Assembly (NCBI RefSeq): GCF_003002955.1
Contig: NZ_PVTJ01000002.1
Location: 1 to 64,000 of the forward strand
Source of the DNA: Glycomyces artemisiae
GTDB lineage: Bacteria > Actinomycetota > Actinomycetes > Mycobacteriales > Micromonosporaceae
DNA length: 64,000 bases
Direction of reading: 5' to 3'
Program-made: the position numbers and the translations under genes
Shown: positions 34,287 through 43,505 of the stretch, one piece after another
How positions within the stretch are numbered: position 1 is the stretch's first letter
How the letters are laid out: each line of letters opens with the position of its first letter
The notes under the pieces: generated by a model
The model's database searches: none
Told to the model about the DNA's origin: nothing
The model's input: the letters and a program-made list of their open reading frames with translations, nothing else

Positions 34287-35660
34287 ATGAGGACAATGAC
34301 GACCTGCATGGCGGCGGCGGTGCTGCTGCTCGCCGGATCCGCTTGCAGCCCGGAGGAGTCTGAGGAGGGCGACGGGTCGATCACCTTCTGGACGCCGTAC
34401 ACGACGCCGGAGCGGATCGCCGCGCAGCAGCCCGTGATCGACGCGTTCACAGAGGAGACCGGGATCGACGTCGAGATGGTCCCGTTGGAGCCCGACCAGA
34501 TGGGGCAGACGCTCGTCACCGGCGCGGCCTCGGGCGAAGTACCGGACGTGATCGCGCACAACCCGTCGAGCACGGCCGCGTGGGCCGCGCAGGGCCTGCT
34601 CGACGACGAGGCGCCGCAGGAGGTCGTGGACGAACTCGGCGCCGACACGTTCTCGCAGGCCGCGCTCGACATGGTGACCGTCGGCGGGGCGCTGAACGCG
34701 GTGCCGTCGGACGGGTGGGGGCACATGATCGCGTTCCGCACCGACCTGTTCGCCGACGCCGGGCTGGAGCCGCCCGAGTCGGTCGCCGACCTCGTGGCCG
34801 CCGCGGAGGCGCTCCAGTCGGACGGCTTGGCGGGCATCGCGATCGGCACCACCCCGGGCGACGTGTACACGCAGGAGGGCATCGAGTCGATGCTCCTGCC
34901 GTTCGGGTGCCGGCTCGCGGAGGACGGTGAGGTCGCGATCGACTCGCCCGAGTGCGTCGAGGGCCTCGCGAACTACCAGCGGCTCGCGGCGGCGGCCGGG
35001 CCCGCGCAGATGGACGTGGAGGCCGCGCGGGCGGCGTACCTGTCGGGGTCTGCGGCGATGGTGCTGTTCTCCTCGCACTTCGTGGACGAGGCGGCCGGGC
35101 TCGACGTCGACAACCCGGTGACGTGCGCCGAGTGCGCGGAGGACCCGCGGTTCCTCGCCGAGCACACCGCGTACCTGACTACGTTCACCGGCAACGGGTC
35201 CGAGACCCCGGCCGTGTACGGGCAGACCACGAACTACGGGATTCCGGCGGGCGCGAACACCGCCGACGCGAAGGCGTTCATCGAGTACATGCTCACCGAC
35301 GGGTACGTGGAGAACCTCGCCTCGGCCACGGAGGGCCGCATCCCGGTGCGCCCCGGCCCCGAGGCCGGGTCCACGGAGTACCTGGACGCGTGGGCGGAGC
35401 TGCCGTTCGGGAACGACCAGACGCAGGAGGTGTCGATCGCGCAGGTCTACGGGCCCGAGCTGGTCGACCGGATGGCCGCGGGCGCCGAGGAGTTCACCCG
35501 CTGGGGCTGGGGCACCGACGACGCCGAGCTGGCCGGGATCGTGTTCTCCCAGACGATCCTCGCCACCGAGGCCGAAGCCCTCTTCGAAGGCGGCGACCCC
35601 GCCGAGGTCGCCGCCGCGATGGCGGCCGCGGTCGAGGCGGCGCAGCAGGACCTGGGCTGA
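34287..35660 (+). CDS. Alpha-glucoside-type ABC substrate-binding lipoprotein
   Basis: 457 residues from ATG 34287, preceded by TAGGAGC. The signal peptide ends in the lipobox LLAGSAC (Cys ~20). GSITFWTPYTTPERIAAQQPVIDAFTEETGIDVEMV and SDGWGHMIAFRTDLFADAGLEPP match family 1 carbohydrate-binding proteins. It heads an operon with two permeases, a Gfo/Idh/MocA oxidoreductase and a GH13 enzyme, so the ligand is likely an alpha-linked glucoside. Its TGA overlaps a possible ATG for the first permease (TGATG). Cysteines in VTCAECAEDP form an unusual CxxC. Confidence 0.92.
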   Translation: MRTMTTCMAAAVLLLAGSACSPEESEEGDGSITFWTPYTTPERIAAQQPVIDAFTEETGIDVEMVPLEPDQMGQTLVTGAASGEVPDVIAHNPSSTAAWAAQGLLDDEAPQEVVDELGADTFSQAALDMVTVGGALNAVPSDGWGHMIAFRTDLFADAGLEPPESVADLVAAAEALQSDGLAGIAIGTTPGDVYTQEGIESMLLPFGCRLAEDGEVAIDSPECVEGLANYQRLAAAAGPAQMDVEAARAAYLSGSAAMVLFSSHFVDEAAGLDVDNPVTCAECAEDPRFLAEHTAYLTTFTGNGSETPAVYGQTTNYGIPAGANTADAKAFIEYMLTDGYVENLASATEGRIPVRPGPEAGSTEYLDAWAELPFGNDQTQEVSIAQVYGPELVDRMAAGAEEFTRWGWGTDDAELAGIVFSQTILATEAEALFEGGDPAEVAAAMAAAVEAAQQDLG

Positions 35661-36847
35661 TGGCATCGCCCGACCCGACTGGCGACCCGCCGCGTTCGAA
35701 CACCGGCTCCGATCCGGTGTCGGACCCCGGTGTCACCGTTGAAACCGGGGGGCCTTCCCCAGCGCCGGGCCGGGCCGCGAGCGCGCCCGAAAACCACTCG
35801 CCGCCAAGCCCGCGTTCGAACACCGGCGCCCGAGCAGTGTCAGACCCCCGTGGCACGCTTGCGACCGGGGGCCCAACCCCGAGGCATCCAAAGGCCCCTG
35901 GTGTGCCCGGGCACCGTGGGCCCCGCAGGCCGCTCACGATGTCCCGCCGCGAGGACCGCGACGGGCGGCTCCTCGTCGCTCCCACGATGCTCGTGGTGCT
36001 CGCGTTCGCGGTGCTGCCGTTCCTCGCGGTCGTGCTGTTCGCGTTCCTCGACGTCCGCCTGGTCGACATCCCGCGCCTGTACCTCGACGAGCTCGACTTC
36101 ACCGGCGAGAACCTCGCGGGCGTCTGGGCCTCGCCGCGGTTCTGGTCCGCCGCAACTACAACGGTGGTGTACGCCGCCGCGTCGTCGGCCGGGGCGATCG
36201 TCGCCGGCCTCGTCGTCGCGCTCGCGCTGCGCCGCCCCTTCCGGGGCCGCGGGCTGATCCGCGCGCTCGTGCTCGTCCCCTACATCCTGCCCGTGGTCGC
36301 GGCGACCACGATCTGGAAGACGCTCCTCAACCCCGGGTACGGCCTGGTCAACGCCGTCGGCACCGAATGGCTCGGCTGGGCCGGGCCGGTCGCGTTCCTC
36401 ACCACGACCAGCCGCGACGTCGGCCCGTTCACCGTGCCCGTCGCCCTGTGCACCGTGATCGCGTTCGAGGTGTGGAAGACCGCGCCGCTCGCGTTCCTGT
36501 TCATCACCGCGCGCCTCCAGGTGATCCCCGGCGACATCGAGGAGGCCGCGCAGATCGACGGCGCCGGGAAGACCCGGATCTTCCGCCACCTGCTCCTCCC
36601 CGAGCTCGCCGGGGTCATGGCGCTCCTGGCGGTCCTGCGGTTCCTGTGGTCGTTCCAGAACTTCAACGACATCTACCTGCTCACCGGCGGCGCCGGAGGC
36701 ACCGAGGTCCTCGCCGTGCGCGTCTACACCGAGCTCGTGGTGCGCGCGAACATCGGCACGGCTTCGGCGACGGGCCTGCTCATGACCGGGATGCTTCTGG
36801 TCGTCGTGGCCGTGTACGCGTGGATGCTGAAGCGGGGGAAGGCATGA
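35660..36847 (+). CDS. Sugar ABC permease 1 with repeat-filled N-terminal extension
   Basis: 395 residues from ATG 35660 (TGATG with the binding-protein stop), or 302 from ATG 35939, where similarity to MalF-type permeases begins (SRREDRDGRLLVAPTMLVVLAFAVLPFLAVV). The first ~90 residues are encoded by two 65-bp repeat units, giving the peptide pattern PRSNTG...VSDP...TGGP twice. Six membrane segments follow, with the coupling loop EEAAQIDGAGKTRIFRHLLLPE. The repeats either expanded the cytoplasmic tail or sit in the leader of a gene starting at 35939; neither start has a strong ribosome-binding site. It pairs with the next permease. Confidence 0.85.
   Translation: MASPDPTGDPPRSNTGSDPVSDPGVTVETGGPSPAPGRAASAPENHSPPSPRSNTGARAVSDPRGTLATGGPTPRHPKAPGVPGHRGPRRPLTMSRREDRDGRLLVAPTMLVVLAFAVLPFLAVVLFAFLDVRLVDIPRLYLDELDFTGENLAGVWASPRFWSAATTTVVYAAASSAGAIVAGLVVALALRRPFRGRGLIRALVLVPYILPVVAATTIWKTLLNPGYGLVNAVGTEWLGWAGPVAFLTTTSRDVGPFTVPVALCTVIAFEVWKTAPLAFLFITARLQVIPGDIEEAAQIDGAGKTRIFRHLLLPELAGVMALLAVLRFLWSFQNFNDIYLLTGGAGGTEVLAVRVYTELVVRANIGTASATGLLMTGMLLVVVAVYAWMLKRGKA
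35690..35874. repeat. Two 65-bp hairpin-containing repeats, 120-bp period
   Basis: Units at 35690-35754 and 35810-35874 each begin CCGCGTTCGAACACCGG and carry TGTCGGACCCC/TGTCAGACCCCC followed by a run ending ACCGGGGG and GCC. GGACCCC and GGGG...CC arms can fold back. Related copies lie at 43506-43543 and 43600-43637 between other genes. Confidence 0.8.
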
Positions 36848-37686
36848 GGAGCGCAGAGGACCGCGTGCTCGGCGTGCTGCGCTGGGCCGTCATCGCCGTG
36901 GCGGTGGTCATGACGGCGGGACCGCTGCTGTACGGCATGCTCCTGTCGGTGCGGCCGTACCAGTCCGTGGTGTCCGAGCCGCTCGACCTGCTCCCCGCGC
37001 CGAGCGAGTTCACTGTGGACTCGTATCCGACGGCGATGGGCGAGTTCGGGCTCGGCGGGAACATGTGGAACTCGCTCCAGGTCGCGCTCGTCACGGCGGG
37101 CCTGGCGATCGTCCTGAGCATCCTCGGCGCGTACGCGGCGGTGCGGCTGCGGTTCTTCGGGCGCGACACGGTGAACGTCGTGTTCCTGGGCGTGTACCTG
37201 CTCCCGGGGATCGTGCTCGCCGTGCCGCTGTTCGTGCTGCTCAGCCGGATCGGGCTCACCGGGAGCCTGGTCGGCCTCGTGTTCGTGTACACGGCGCAGA
37301 CGGTCCCGGTGGCGCTGTACATGCTCCGCACCTACCTCGCCGCCGTGCCGTCCTCAGTGGAGGAAGCTGCGATGATCGACGGGTGCGGGCGGATCGGGGT
37401 GATCCGGCGGGTGGTCCTGCCGATGGCGCTCCCGGGCGTCGCGGCGACCGCCCTGTACGTGTTCATGATCGCCTGGAACGAGTACCTGTTCGCGCTGCTG
37501 TTCCTCGTCGCCGACCGGGACCGGTGGACGGTGTCGCTCGGCATCGCGCAGCTCACCGAGTTCTCGGTGTCCACGACGGTGCTCATGGCGGGCTCGATCG
37601 CGATCACCGTCCCGGTGGTCGCCGGTTTCTTCCTGGCGCAGCGGCTCCTGGTGACGGGGCTGACGTCGGGGGCGGAGAAGGGGTGA
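36844..37686 (+). CDS. Sugar ABC permease 2
   Basis: A 280-residue MalG-like subunit starting at ATG 36844, which overlaps the TGA of permease 1 (ATGA). Six membrane segments and the EAA loop SVEEAAMIDGCGRIGVIRRVVLPMALPG are present; the protein ends QRLLVTGLTSGAEKG. Together with the preceding permease and binding protein it forms a CUT1 importer that must borrow an ATPase from elsewhere. Confidence 0.93.
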   Translation: MRSAEDRVLGVLRWAVIAVAVVMTAGPLLYGMLLSVRPYQSVVSEPLDLLPAPSEFTVDSYPTAMGEFGLGGNMWNSLQVALVTAGLAIVLSILGAYAAVRLRFFGRDTVNVVFLGVYLLPGIVLAVPLFVLLSRIGLTGSLVGLVFVYTAQTVPVALYMLRTYLAAVPSSVEEAAMIDGCGRIGVIRRVVLPMALPGVAATALYVFMIAWNEYLFALLFLVADRDRWTVSLGIAQLTEFSVSTTVLMAGSIAITVPVVAGFFLAQRLLVTGLTSGAEKG

Positions 37687-37691
37687 GGGGC

Positions 37692-39032
37692 ATGGCGGTC
37701 CGGTTGGGGATCATGGGGGCCGGGGCGAGGGGCTCGGACACATACGGGCGGTGGGCGATCGAGCGGCCCGGCCGGGCGCGGGTGGCGGCCGTCGCCGACC
37801 CGGACGCGCACCGGCGGGACCGGTTCGGGGACGCCGCGGGCGTCGACCCCGCGCGGCGGTACGCGGACTGGCGCGGCCTCGTCGCCGACGCCGACGCGAA
37901 CGGCCTGGACGCGATCGTGATCGCCCTCCCCGACCGGCTCCACGTCGAGGCCGCCCTCGCGGCGGCGGGCACGGGGCTGCCGATCCTGCTGGAGAAGCCC
38001 GCCGCGACCACCGAGGACGACCTCGACCGGCTCGCGGCGGCGGCTCGGGAGCGCAAGGCGCGCATATGGATCGGGCACGTCATGCGCTACCAGCCGTTCT
38101 GGCGGACGATCCGCCGCGTCGTCGACTCCGGCGCCGTCGGCCGCCTCGTGACCATCCGCATCGAGGAGAACATCGGGTTCTGGCACTACGCGCACTCGTA
38201 CGTGCGCGGGAACTGGCGGAACCTCGCCACGTCGAGCCCGATGGTCCTCGCGAAGACCTGCCACGACCTCGACATCATCCGCTGGTTCGCGGGCGAAGCG
38301 CCGTCCGCTGTGTCCTCGATCGGGTCGCTCTCGTACTTCAAGGCCGAGAACGCCCCCGAAGGCGCGCCCGGGCACTGCCTCGACGGGTGCCCGGTGGCCG
38401 ATTCCTGCCCGTTCTACGCCCCCAGGTACTACGCGGAGGCCCTCGCCGACCGGGACGGCTGGCCCGTGGCGCTCCTCGGCGACGACCTGTCCCCGGAGGG
38501 CCGCCTCGCCGCCCTGCGCGACGGGCCGTACGGGCGCTGCGTCTTCCACTGCGACAACGACGTCGTCGACCACCAGCAGACCGTCGCCGAGTTCCCCGGC
38601 GGCCTCACCGCCGTCCTGTCGACCTCGGCGTTCACCGGCCAGAACACCCGGACCGCGCGCCTCACCGGGACCGCGGGCGAGATCGCCGGGAACCTGCGCA
38701 CCGGGTCCCTCGAAGTCGACCTGTTCTCCCCGGCCGCCGCACTCCCCGACCTGCCGGAGGCCCGGCAGGTGCAGGCGTTCACGCGGGAGCCCATGGGGCA
38801 CAGGGTGTTCGAGCTGCACGCCGGGCCCGTGACCGCCACGGGGGAACCGGACCACCGCGGGCACTCCGGGGGCGACGAGGCGCTCATCGACGCGTTCATC
38901 TCCTCCCTTGAGGACGGCGACGGCGGCGACGCCGCACCCGACCTGGAGGCGTCGATCGACAGCCACCGCATGGCGTTCGCCGCCGAGCGCTCCCGGCACG
39001 GCGCGGCCGTCGTCCACTGGGGTCGGTCGTGA
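37692..39032 (+). CDS. Gfo/Idh/MocA-family oxidoreductase
   Basis: 446 residues from ATG 37692 (GTG 37683 overlapping the permease stop is an alternative). The N-terminal Rossmann motif RLGIMGAGARGSDTY binds NAD(P); ILLEKPAATTEDDLDRL holds the EKP motif with the catalytic Lys, and KTCHDLDIIRW supplies the conserved His/Asp. A four-cysteine insertion (CLDGCPVADSCPFYAP) recalls members that bind extra metal. The probable role is oxidation or epimerisation of an imported sugar. It is embedded in the transporter and alpha-glucosidase operon. Confidence 0.9.
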   Translation: MAVRLGIMGAGARGSDTYGRWAIERPGRARVAAVADPDAHRRDRFGDAAGVDPARRYADWRGLVADADANGLDAIVIALPDRLHVEAALAAAGTGLPILLEKPAATTEDDLDRLAAAARERKARIWIGHVMRYQPFWRTIRRVVDSGAVGRLVTIRIEENIGFWHYAHSYVRGNWRNLATSSPMVLAKTCHDLDIIRWFAGEAPSAVSSIGSLSYFKAENAPEGAPGHCLDGCPVADSCPFYAPRYYAEALADRDGWPVALLGDDLSPEGRLAALRDGPYGRCVFHCDNDVVDHQQTVAEFPGGLTAVLSTSAFTGQNTRTARLTGTAGEIAGNLRTGSLEVDLFSPAAALPDLPEARQVQAFTREPMGHRVFELHAGPVTATGEPDHRGHSGGDEALIDAFISSLEDGDGGDAAPDLEASIDSHRMAFAAERSRHGAAVVHWGRS

Positions 39033-40666
39033 CCTGGTGGCGGGGCGCGGCCGTCTACCAGGTGTACCCGCGCAGCTTCGCCGACGCGGACGGCGACGGC
39101 GTCGGGGACCTCGCCGGGATCGAGTCGCGCCTGCCGTACCTGCGCGACCTCGGCGTCGACGCGGTGTGGATCAGCCCCTGGTACGCCTCGCCCATGGCCG
39201 ACGGCGGCTACGACGTCGCCGACTACCGGGCGATCGACCCGCGCTTCGGGACCCTCTGGGACGCCGAGCGGCTCATCGCCGCCGCGCACGCCCACGGCCT
39301 CAAGGTCATCATCGACATCGTCCCCAACCACACCTCCGACCGGCACCCGTGGTTCCAGGCGGCCCTCGCCGCCGCCCCGAGCTCGCCCGAGCGGGCCCGC
39401 TACCACTTCCGCGACGCCCCGAACAACTGGCGGTCCCGCTTCGGCGGCCCCGCCTGGACCCGCGTCGACGACGGCCAGTACTACCTGCACCTGTTCGACA
39501 CCGCGCAGCCGGACCTCAACTGGGACAACGCGGACGTGCGCGCGGAGTTCCTCTCGATCCTGCGGTTCTGGCTCGACCGCGGCGTCGACGGCTTCCGCAT
39601 CGACGTCGCCGACCGCCTCGCCAAGCAGGCGGGCCTGCCCGACCGCGTCGCCCCGACCCGCGCCGCGCCCGACGCCGTCGCCTCTGAGCCCGGTGCCGCC
39701 GAGGCGAGCGTCCCCACCTTCGCGGGCGAAGGGCCGCAACCGGACAAGGACCAGCCCGAAGTCCACGGGATCTACCGCGAATGGCGGCGCGTCCTCGACG
39801 AGTACCCCGACCGGGCGTTCGTCGGCGAGATCTGGGTCCCCGACCCCGAGCGGTTCGCCATGTACCTGCGGCCCGACGAGCTCCACACCGCGTTCAACTT
39901 CGCGTTCCTCAAGTGCGCGTGGGAGGCTAGGGCACTCCGCGGCGTCATCGACCGCACCCTCGCCGCGCACGCGCCCGTCGGCGCCGCCCCGACCTGGGTG
40001 CTCTCCAACCACGACGTCACCCGCCACGCCACCAGGTACGGCCGCGCGGACACCCGCTTCACGAAGCGCGTGCACGACGTCCCGAGCGACCCGCAGCTGG
40101 GGCTGCGGCGGGCCCGCGCCGCGGCGCTGCTGTCGATGGCCCTGCCCGGCAGCGTGTACGTCTACCAGGGCGACGAACTCGGCCTCCCCGAAGTGTTCGA
40201 CCTGCCCGACGAGTCCCGGGAGGACCCCGTGTTCCGGCGCACCGGCGGCGCGGACCTCGGCCGCGACGGCTGCCGCGTGCCCCTCCCCTGGGGCGGCGAC
40301 GCCCCGCCGTTCGAGTTCGGCGACGGCGGCGCCTGGCTCCCCCAGCCCCCGGAATGGCGCGACCGCACCGCCGCCCGCCAGCTCGCCGACCCCGCCTCCA
40401 TGCTCTCCCTCTACCGCCTCGCCCTGCGCCTGCGCCGCGACGACCCCGCCCTCGGCGACGGCCCCATGCAGTGGCTCGACGCCCCCGACGGCGTCCTCGC
40501 CTTCACCCGCGGCCCCCGCTTCACCTGCACCGTCAACCTCACCGACCGCCCGATCCCGCTCCCCGCAGGCAAACCCCTCATCGCCAGCGCCCCGCTCGAA
40601 CCCGCCCCGGACAGCGGCGGCGCCCCCGCCCTCCCGCCCGACGCGGCGGCCTGGCTCCGCACCTGA
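39029..40666 (+). CDS. GH13 alpha-glucosidase
   Basis: 545 residues. GTG 39029 overlaps the oxidoreductase stop. All four GH13 regions are visible: DIVPNHTS (I), DGFRIDVAD with the nucleophile Asp (II), FVGEIWVPD with the acid Glu (III), and LSNHDVTRH with the transition-state Asp (IV). GAAVYQVYPRSFADADGDGVGDLAGI at the N terminus matches oligo-1,6-glucosidase/alpha-glucosidase types. No signal peptide, so it works in the cytoplasm on imported maltose-, isomaltose- or trehalulose-like sugars. It ends the operon. Confidence 0.95.
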   Translation: MTWWRGAAVYQVYPRSFADADGDGVGDLAGIESRLPYLRDLGVDAVWISPWYASPMADGGYDVADYRAIDPRFGTLWDAERLIAAAHAHGLKVIIDIVPNHTSDRHPWFQAALAAAPSSPERARYHFRDAPNNWRSRFGGPAWTRVDDGQYYLHLFDTAQPDLNWDNADVRAEFLSILRFWLDRGVDGFRIDVADRLAKQAGLPDRVAPTRAAPDAVASEPGAAEASVPTFAGEGPQPDKDQPEVHGIYREWRRVLDEYPDRAFVGEIWVPDPERFAMYLRPDELHTAFNFAFLKCAWEARALRGVIDRTLAAHAPVGAAPTWVLSNHDVTRHATRYGRADTRFTKRVHDVPSDPQLGLRRARAAALLSMALPGSVYVYQGDELGLPEVFDLPDESREDPVFRRTGGADLGRDGCRVPLPWGGDAPPFEFGDGGAWLPQPPEWRDRTAARQLADPASMLSLYRLALRLRRDDPALGDGPMQWLDAPDGVLAFTRGPRFTCTVNLTDRPIPLPAGKPLIASAPLEPAPDSGGAPALPPDAAAWLRT

Positions 40667-40837
40667 CCCGCCTCGCCCTGTCGTACCCGCCGGGCACCAT
40701 AGGCACCGGGGGCCCAGCGGGTCCGTCCGCATCCGCGTGCCCGCGAACCGCTTCGCCCGTTCGGCCGTGGCGCGGTTCGACGGGTCTGGTTAGAGTTGCG
40801 GCGGACCGGAGTGGCGCAGGCGGGTCGGAGGTGAGGC

Positions 40838-41431
40838 GTGGGCAGGAGCTCGGAATGGGTCGTCGTCGAGCGCAGCTCACCCACCCGCCGGATCTCGTCG
40901 CTGGCGCTGTACGCCGCCGCGTGCGCGGCGGGCATCGGCGCGCTCGTCGGGCTGGTGCGCACCGAGCCGTCGATCCTCGACTCCGGGGAGCCGAACCCCG
41001 TCGCGGCCCTGCCGGGGTTCTTCACCGTGATGGCGCTCCTCGGCGCCGCGTGCTTCCTCGTGCCGCTCGTGCGGCCCCCGAAGCTCATGGTCAACCACTT
41101 CGGGCTGCGGGTCCGCCCGAGCTTCGGGAAGGCGCTGCTCATCCCCTGGAGCAACGTCGAGGAGCTGGCCGCGATCCACGTCGGGTCGAAGCGGCGCGGC
41201 ACCTCGTACCTCCTGTTCGCCGCCGACGTGTACCTGGGGCGCGGCGGCTCGGACCGGCCCGGGTTCCTCGGCCGGTCGGTGCTGCGGGAGGCGAACCGGG
41301 CAACTGAAGGCCTCGTCGCCGGGTTCGACCTGGCCGTGCGGTGCAAGGACTTCGCGACCGAGCCGCAGCAGCTGCTCGCACGGCTCGCATCGTTCGCGCC
41401 CGGGCACGTGCAGGTCGTCGACCGCCTCTGA
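40838..41431 (+). CDS. Two-span membrane protein with PH-like domain
   Basis: A 197-residue protein. GTG 40838 is preceded by GGAGGTGAG. Two hydrophobic segments lie at residues ~20-42 and ~60-80, followed by a soluble beta-rich part (KLMVNHFGLRVRPSFGKALLIPWSNVEELAAIHV...) that resembles bacterial PH-like/DUF domains. Function unknown. A hairpin follows at 41456. It is upstream of disA but separated by a terminator, so not an operon partner. Confidence 0.75.
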   Translation: MGRSSEWVVVERSSPTRRISSLALYAAACAAGIGALVGLVRTEPSILDSGEPNPVAALPGFFTVMALLGAACFLVPLVRPPKLMVNHFGLRVRPSFGKALLIPWSNVEELAAIHVGSKRRGTSYLLFAADVYLGRGGSDRPGFLGRSVLREANRATEGLVAGFDLAVRCKDFATEPQQLLARLASFAPGHVQVVDRL

Positions 41432-41455
41432 GACACGCCGCCCCCGGGCCCGCGC

Positions 41456-41481
41456 GGGGTGTTCGCCGCCGGCGAAACCCC
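41456..41481 (+). terminator. Hairpin after the PH-like membrane protein
   Basis: GGGGTGTTCGCC pairs with GGCGAAACCCC (one bulge) around GCC, 25 bases after the stop. No U-tract. Confidence 0.6.
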
Positions 41482-41690
41482 GTCGGCGCCACCGGAACCG
41501 GCCGGGAGTGGCCCGTTCCACCAGCCGTGATGCGAGGCTTGCCCCAAATGCCGGTCCCTGCCTCGCGCGGCCGATCCGTACACTGGAGGCGACCCGACCG
41601 CTCCGGCCACCCGAGCAGGCCGTGAACCGGCTCGGCCGCGCGGTCGCCTCACCCGACCGGCGTGCCGGTCCGTCAGCATCGGAGGTACCC

Positions 41691-42758
41691 GTGGCGTCGA
41701 TCCCGGACGAGGGCCTGCGCGCGACCCTGGCCACCATGGCGCCCGGCACCGCGCTGCGCGACGGCCTCGAACGCATCCTCCGCGGCCGCACCGGCGCGCT
41801 CATCGTCGTCGGCTGCGACGGCGTCGTCGAGCGGATCTGCACCGGCGGCTTCGAGATCGACATCGAGTTCTCCGCGACCCGACTGCGCGAGCTGTGCAAG
41901 ATGGACGGCGCGGTGGTCCTCACCACCGACGGGTCCCGGATCGTGCGCGCGGGCGTCCACCTCATGCCCGACCCGTCCATACACTCCAACGAGTCGGGGA
42001 CGCGGCACCGCACCGCCGAGCGCGTCGCCATCCAGACCGGGTTCCCGGTGATCTCCGTCAGCCAGTCGATGCACACGATCGGCCTGTACATGGGCGACAT
42101 CCACCACTTGGTGGAGCCGTCGACGCAGATCCTCTCCCGCGCCAACCAGGCGCTCGCCACCCTGGAGCGGTACAAGCAGCGCCTCGACGAGGTCGCCGCG
42201 AGCCTCTCCAGCCTGGAGATCGAGGACCTCGTGACGGTGCGCGACGCCGTCACCGTCCTCCAGCGCCTGGAGATGGCGCGCCACATCGCCGATGAGGTCG
42301 AGGGCCACGTGATCGAGCTGGGCACGGACGGGCGGCTGCTCGCCCTCCAGCTCGACGAGCTCATGGCCGGGGTGGACGCCGACAGGGAGCTGGTCGTGCG
42401 CGACTACCTGCCCGACGACGTCGACTACCGCAAGGCCCTGCACGCGGTCGACCAGATGAGCTCCCCGGAGCTGCTCGACCTCATCGCGGTCGCGCGGTCG
42501 CTGGGCTACCCGAACTCGCCCGACGTGCTCGACCGGCGGGTGTCGCCGCGCGGGTACCGGATGCTCGCGAAGGTGCCGCGGCTGCCGGAGGCGGTCATCG
42601 AGCGGGTCGTGGACCGGTTCGGGGCGCTCCCGGAGCTGCTCGGGGTCACGGTGGAGGAGCTTCAGGACGTCGACGGGGTCGGTCCCGGTCGGGCGCAGTC
42701 CATCCGCGAGTCGCTGACGCGGCTCGCGGAGGTGTCGATCCTCGACCGGTACCTGTAG
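41691..42758 (+). CDS. disA: DNA integrity scanning diadenylate cyclase
   Basis: 355 residues from GTG 41691, preceded by GGAGG. The N-terminal DAC domain carries DGA (residues 72-74, MDGAVVLTTDG) and RHR (105-107, TRHRTAERVAIQ), which form the c-di-AMP synthase site. A helical spine follows, and the C-terminal helix-hairpin-helix (ELQDVDGVGPGRAQSIRESLTRL) binds branched DNA. DisA makes c-di-AMP from two ATP and pauses on DNA lesions. The mutY DNA-repair gene lies close by. radA, a common neighbour, is not here. Confidence 0.97.
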   Translation: MASIPDEGLRATLATMAPGTALRDGLERILRGRTGALIVVGCDGVVERICTGGFEIDIEFSATRLRELCKMDGAVVLTTDGSRIVRAGVHLMPDPSIHSNESGTRHRTAERVAIQTGFPVISVSQSMHTIGLYMGDIHHLVEPSTQILSRANQALATLERYKQRLDEVAASLSSLEIEDLVTVRDAVTVLQRLEMARHIADEVEGHVIELGTDGRLLALQLDELMAGVDADRELVVRDYLPDDVDYRKALHAVDQMSSPELLDLIAVARSLGYPNSPDVLDRRVSPRGYRMLAKVPRLPEAVIERVVDRFGALPELLGVTVEELQDVDGVGPGRAQSIRESLTRLAEVSILDRYL

Positions 42759-42764
42759 TCGACC

Positions 42765-43433
42765 CTAGGTGAGGCGGAGCTTCGCGGGGGACGAGGCGGC
42801 GTCGCCGAGGACGGCGCGCAGCTCGTAGTCGCCCGCGGGGAGCTCCCGGCGGGCGCCGCGGCAGCCCTCTTCGGAGGCGAGGCCGTCGACGGTGAACTCG
42901 ACGGTCTGGCCCGCGCCGTCGCTCAGCTCGACCTCTTCGCCTTTGGGTGTCTCGCAGTGGGCGGTCGAGTAGACGACGTCGGACTCGGCGGCGAGCTCCA
43001 CGGCGACCTCGCGGAGGTCGACGGTGCAGGGCGTGTCGGCGCCGGAGGCGACGAGGACGCTCACGGGCACCTCGGCGCCGGACCGGACCTCGTCGAACGC
43101 GGCGACGACCTGGAGCATGAGGTCCTCGGCGGTGCACGCCTCGACAGGAGGCACGGACGGGGACGGCGACGCGCTCGGCGAGGGGGCCTCGGACGACGGC
43201 TCGGGGATGTAGGGCCGCTGGGCGCTCCCGGAGGGCTGCGGGGCGGTCCACTCCTGCTGGGCCGCATCGGCTTCGCCGCTCGCGTCGGGCTCACCGCCGC
43301 CGCCGAGCGCGCTCAGGCCCACGATGGCGAGGACGACGAGGACGAGCACGACCCCGGCCACGATCCCCCGCCGTTTCCAGTAGACCGACTCCGGCTCCGA
43401 GCCCTTCACGAACCTGCCTTTGAATCCCTGCAC
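42765..43433 (-). CDS. Membrane-anchored Ser/Pro-rich protein of unknown function
   Basis: A 222-residue protein: cytoplasmic basic start (MQGFKGRFVKGSEPESVYWKRRG), one membrane helix (IVAGVVLVLVVLAIVGLSAL), a Ser/Pro/Glu-rich linker and a C-terminal extracytoplasmic beta domain with four cysteines (ACTAEDLML, DTPCTVDL, AHCETPKG, EEGCRGARR). Proteins of this design are commonly found between disA and mutY in actinomycetes. GTG 43433 has TAGCGT six bases upstream, suggesting a leaderless transcript. The 3' end is seven bases from disA. Confidence 0.8.
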   Translation of the reverse strand: MQGFKGRFVKGSEPESVYWKRRGIVAGVVLVLVVLAIVGLSALGGGGEPDASGEADAAQQEWTAPQPSGSAQRPYIPEPSSEAPSPSASPSPSVPPVEACTAEDLMLQVVAAFDEVRSGAEVPVSVLVASGADTPCTVDLREVAVELAAESDVVYSTAHCETPKGEEVELSDGAGQTVEFTVDGLASEEGCRGARRELPAGDYELRAVLGDAASSPAKLRLT

Positions 43434-43505
43434 GCGGGGACGCTAACGCAGCCCGGCCCCACGAGAGCGGAATTACACGCGCCCCGGCCGCCGCGGTCCG
43501 GCGAT

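Noticed and set aside
41691-42758. Searching the disA leader for a c-di-AMP riboswitch
   Set aside because: The 200 bases upstream contain a terminator hairpin of the previous gene and no recognisable ydaO-type fold.
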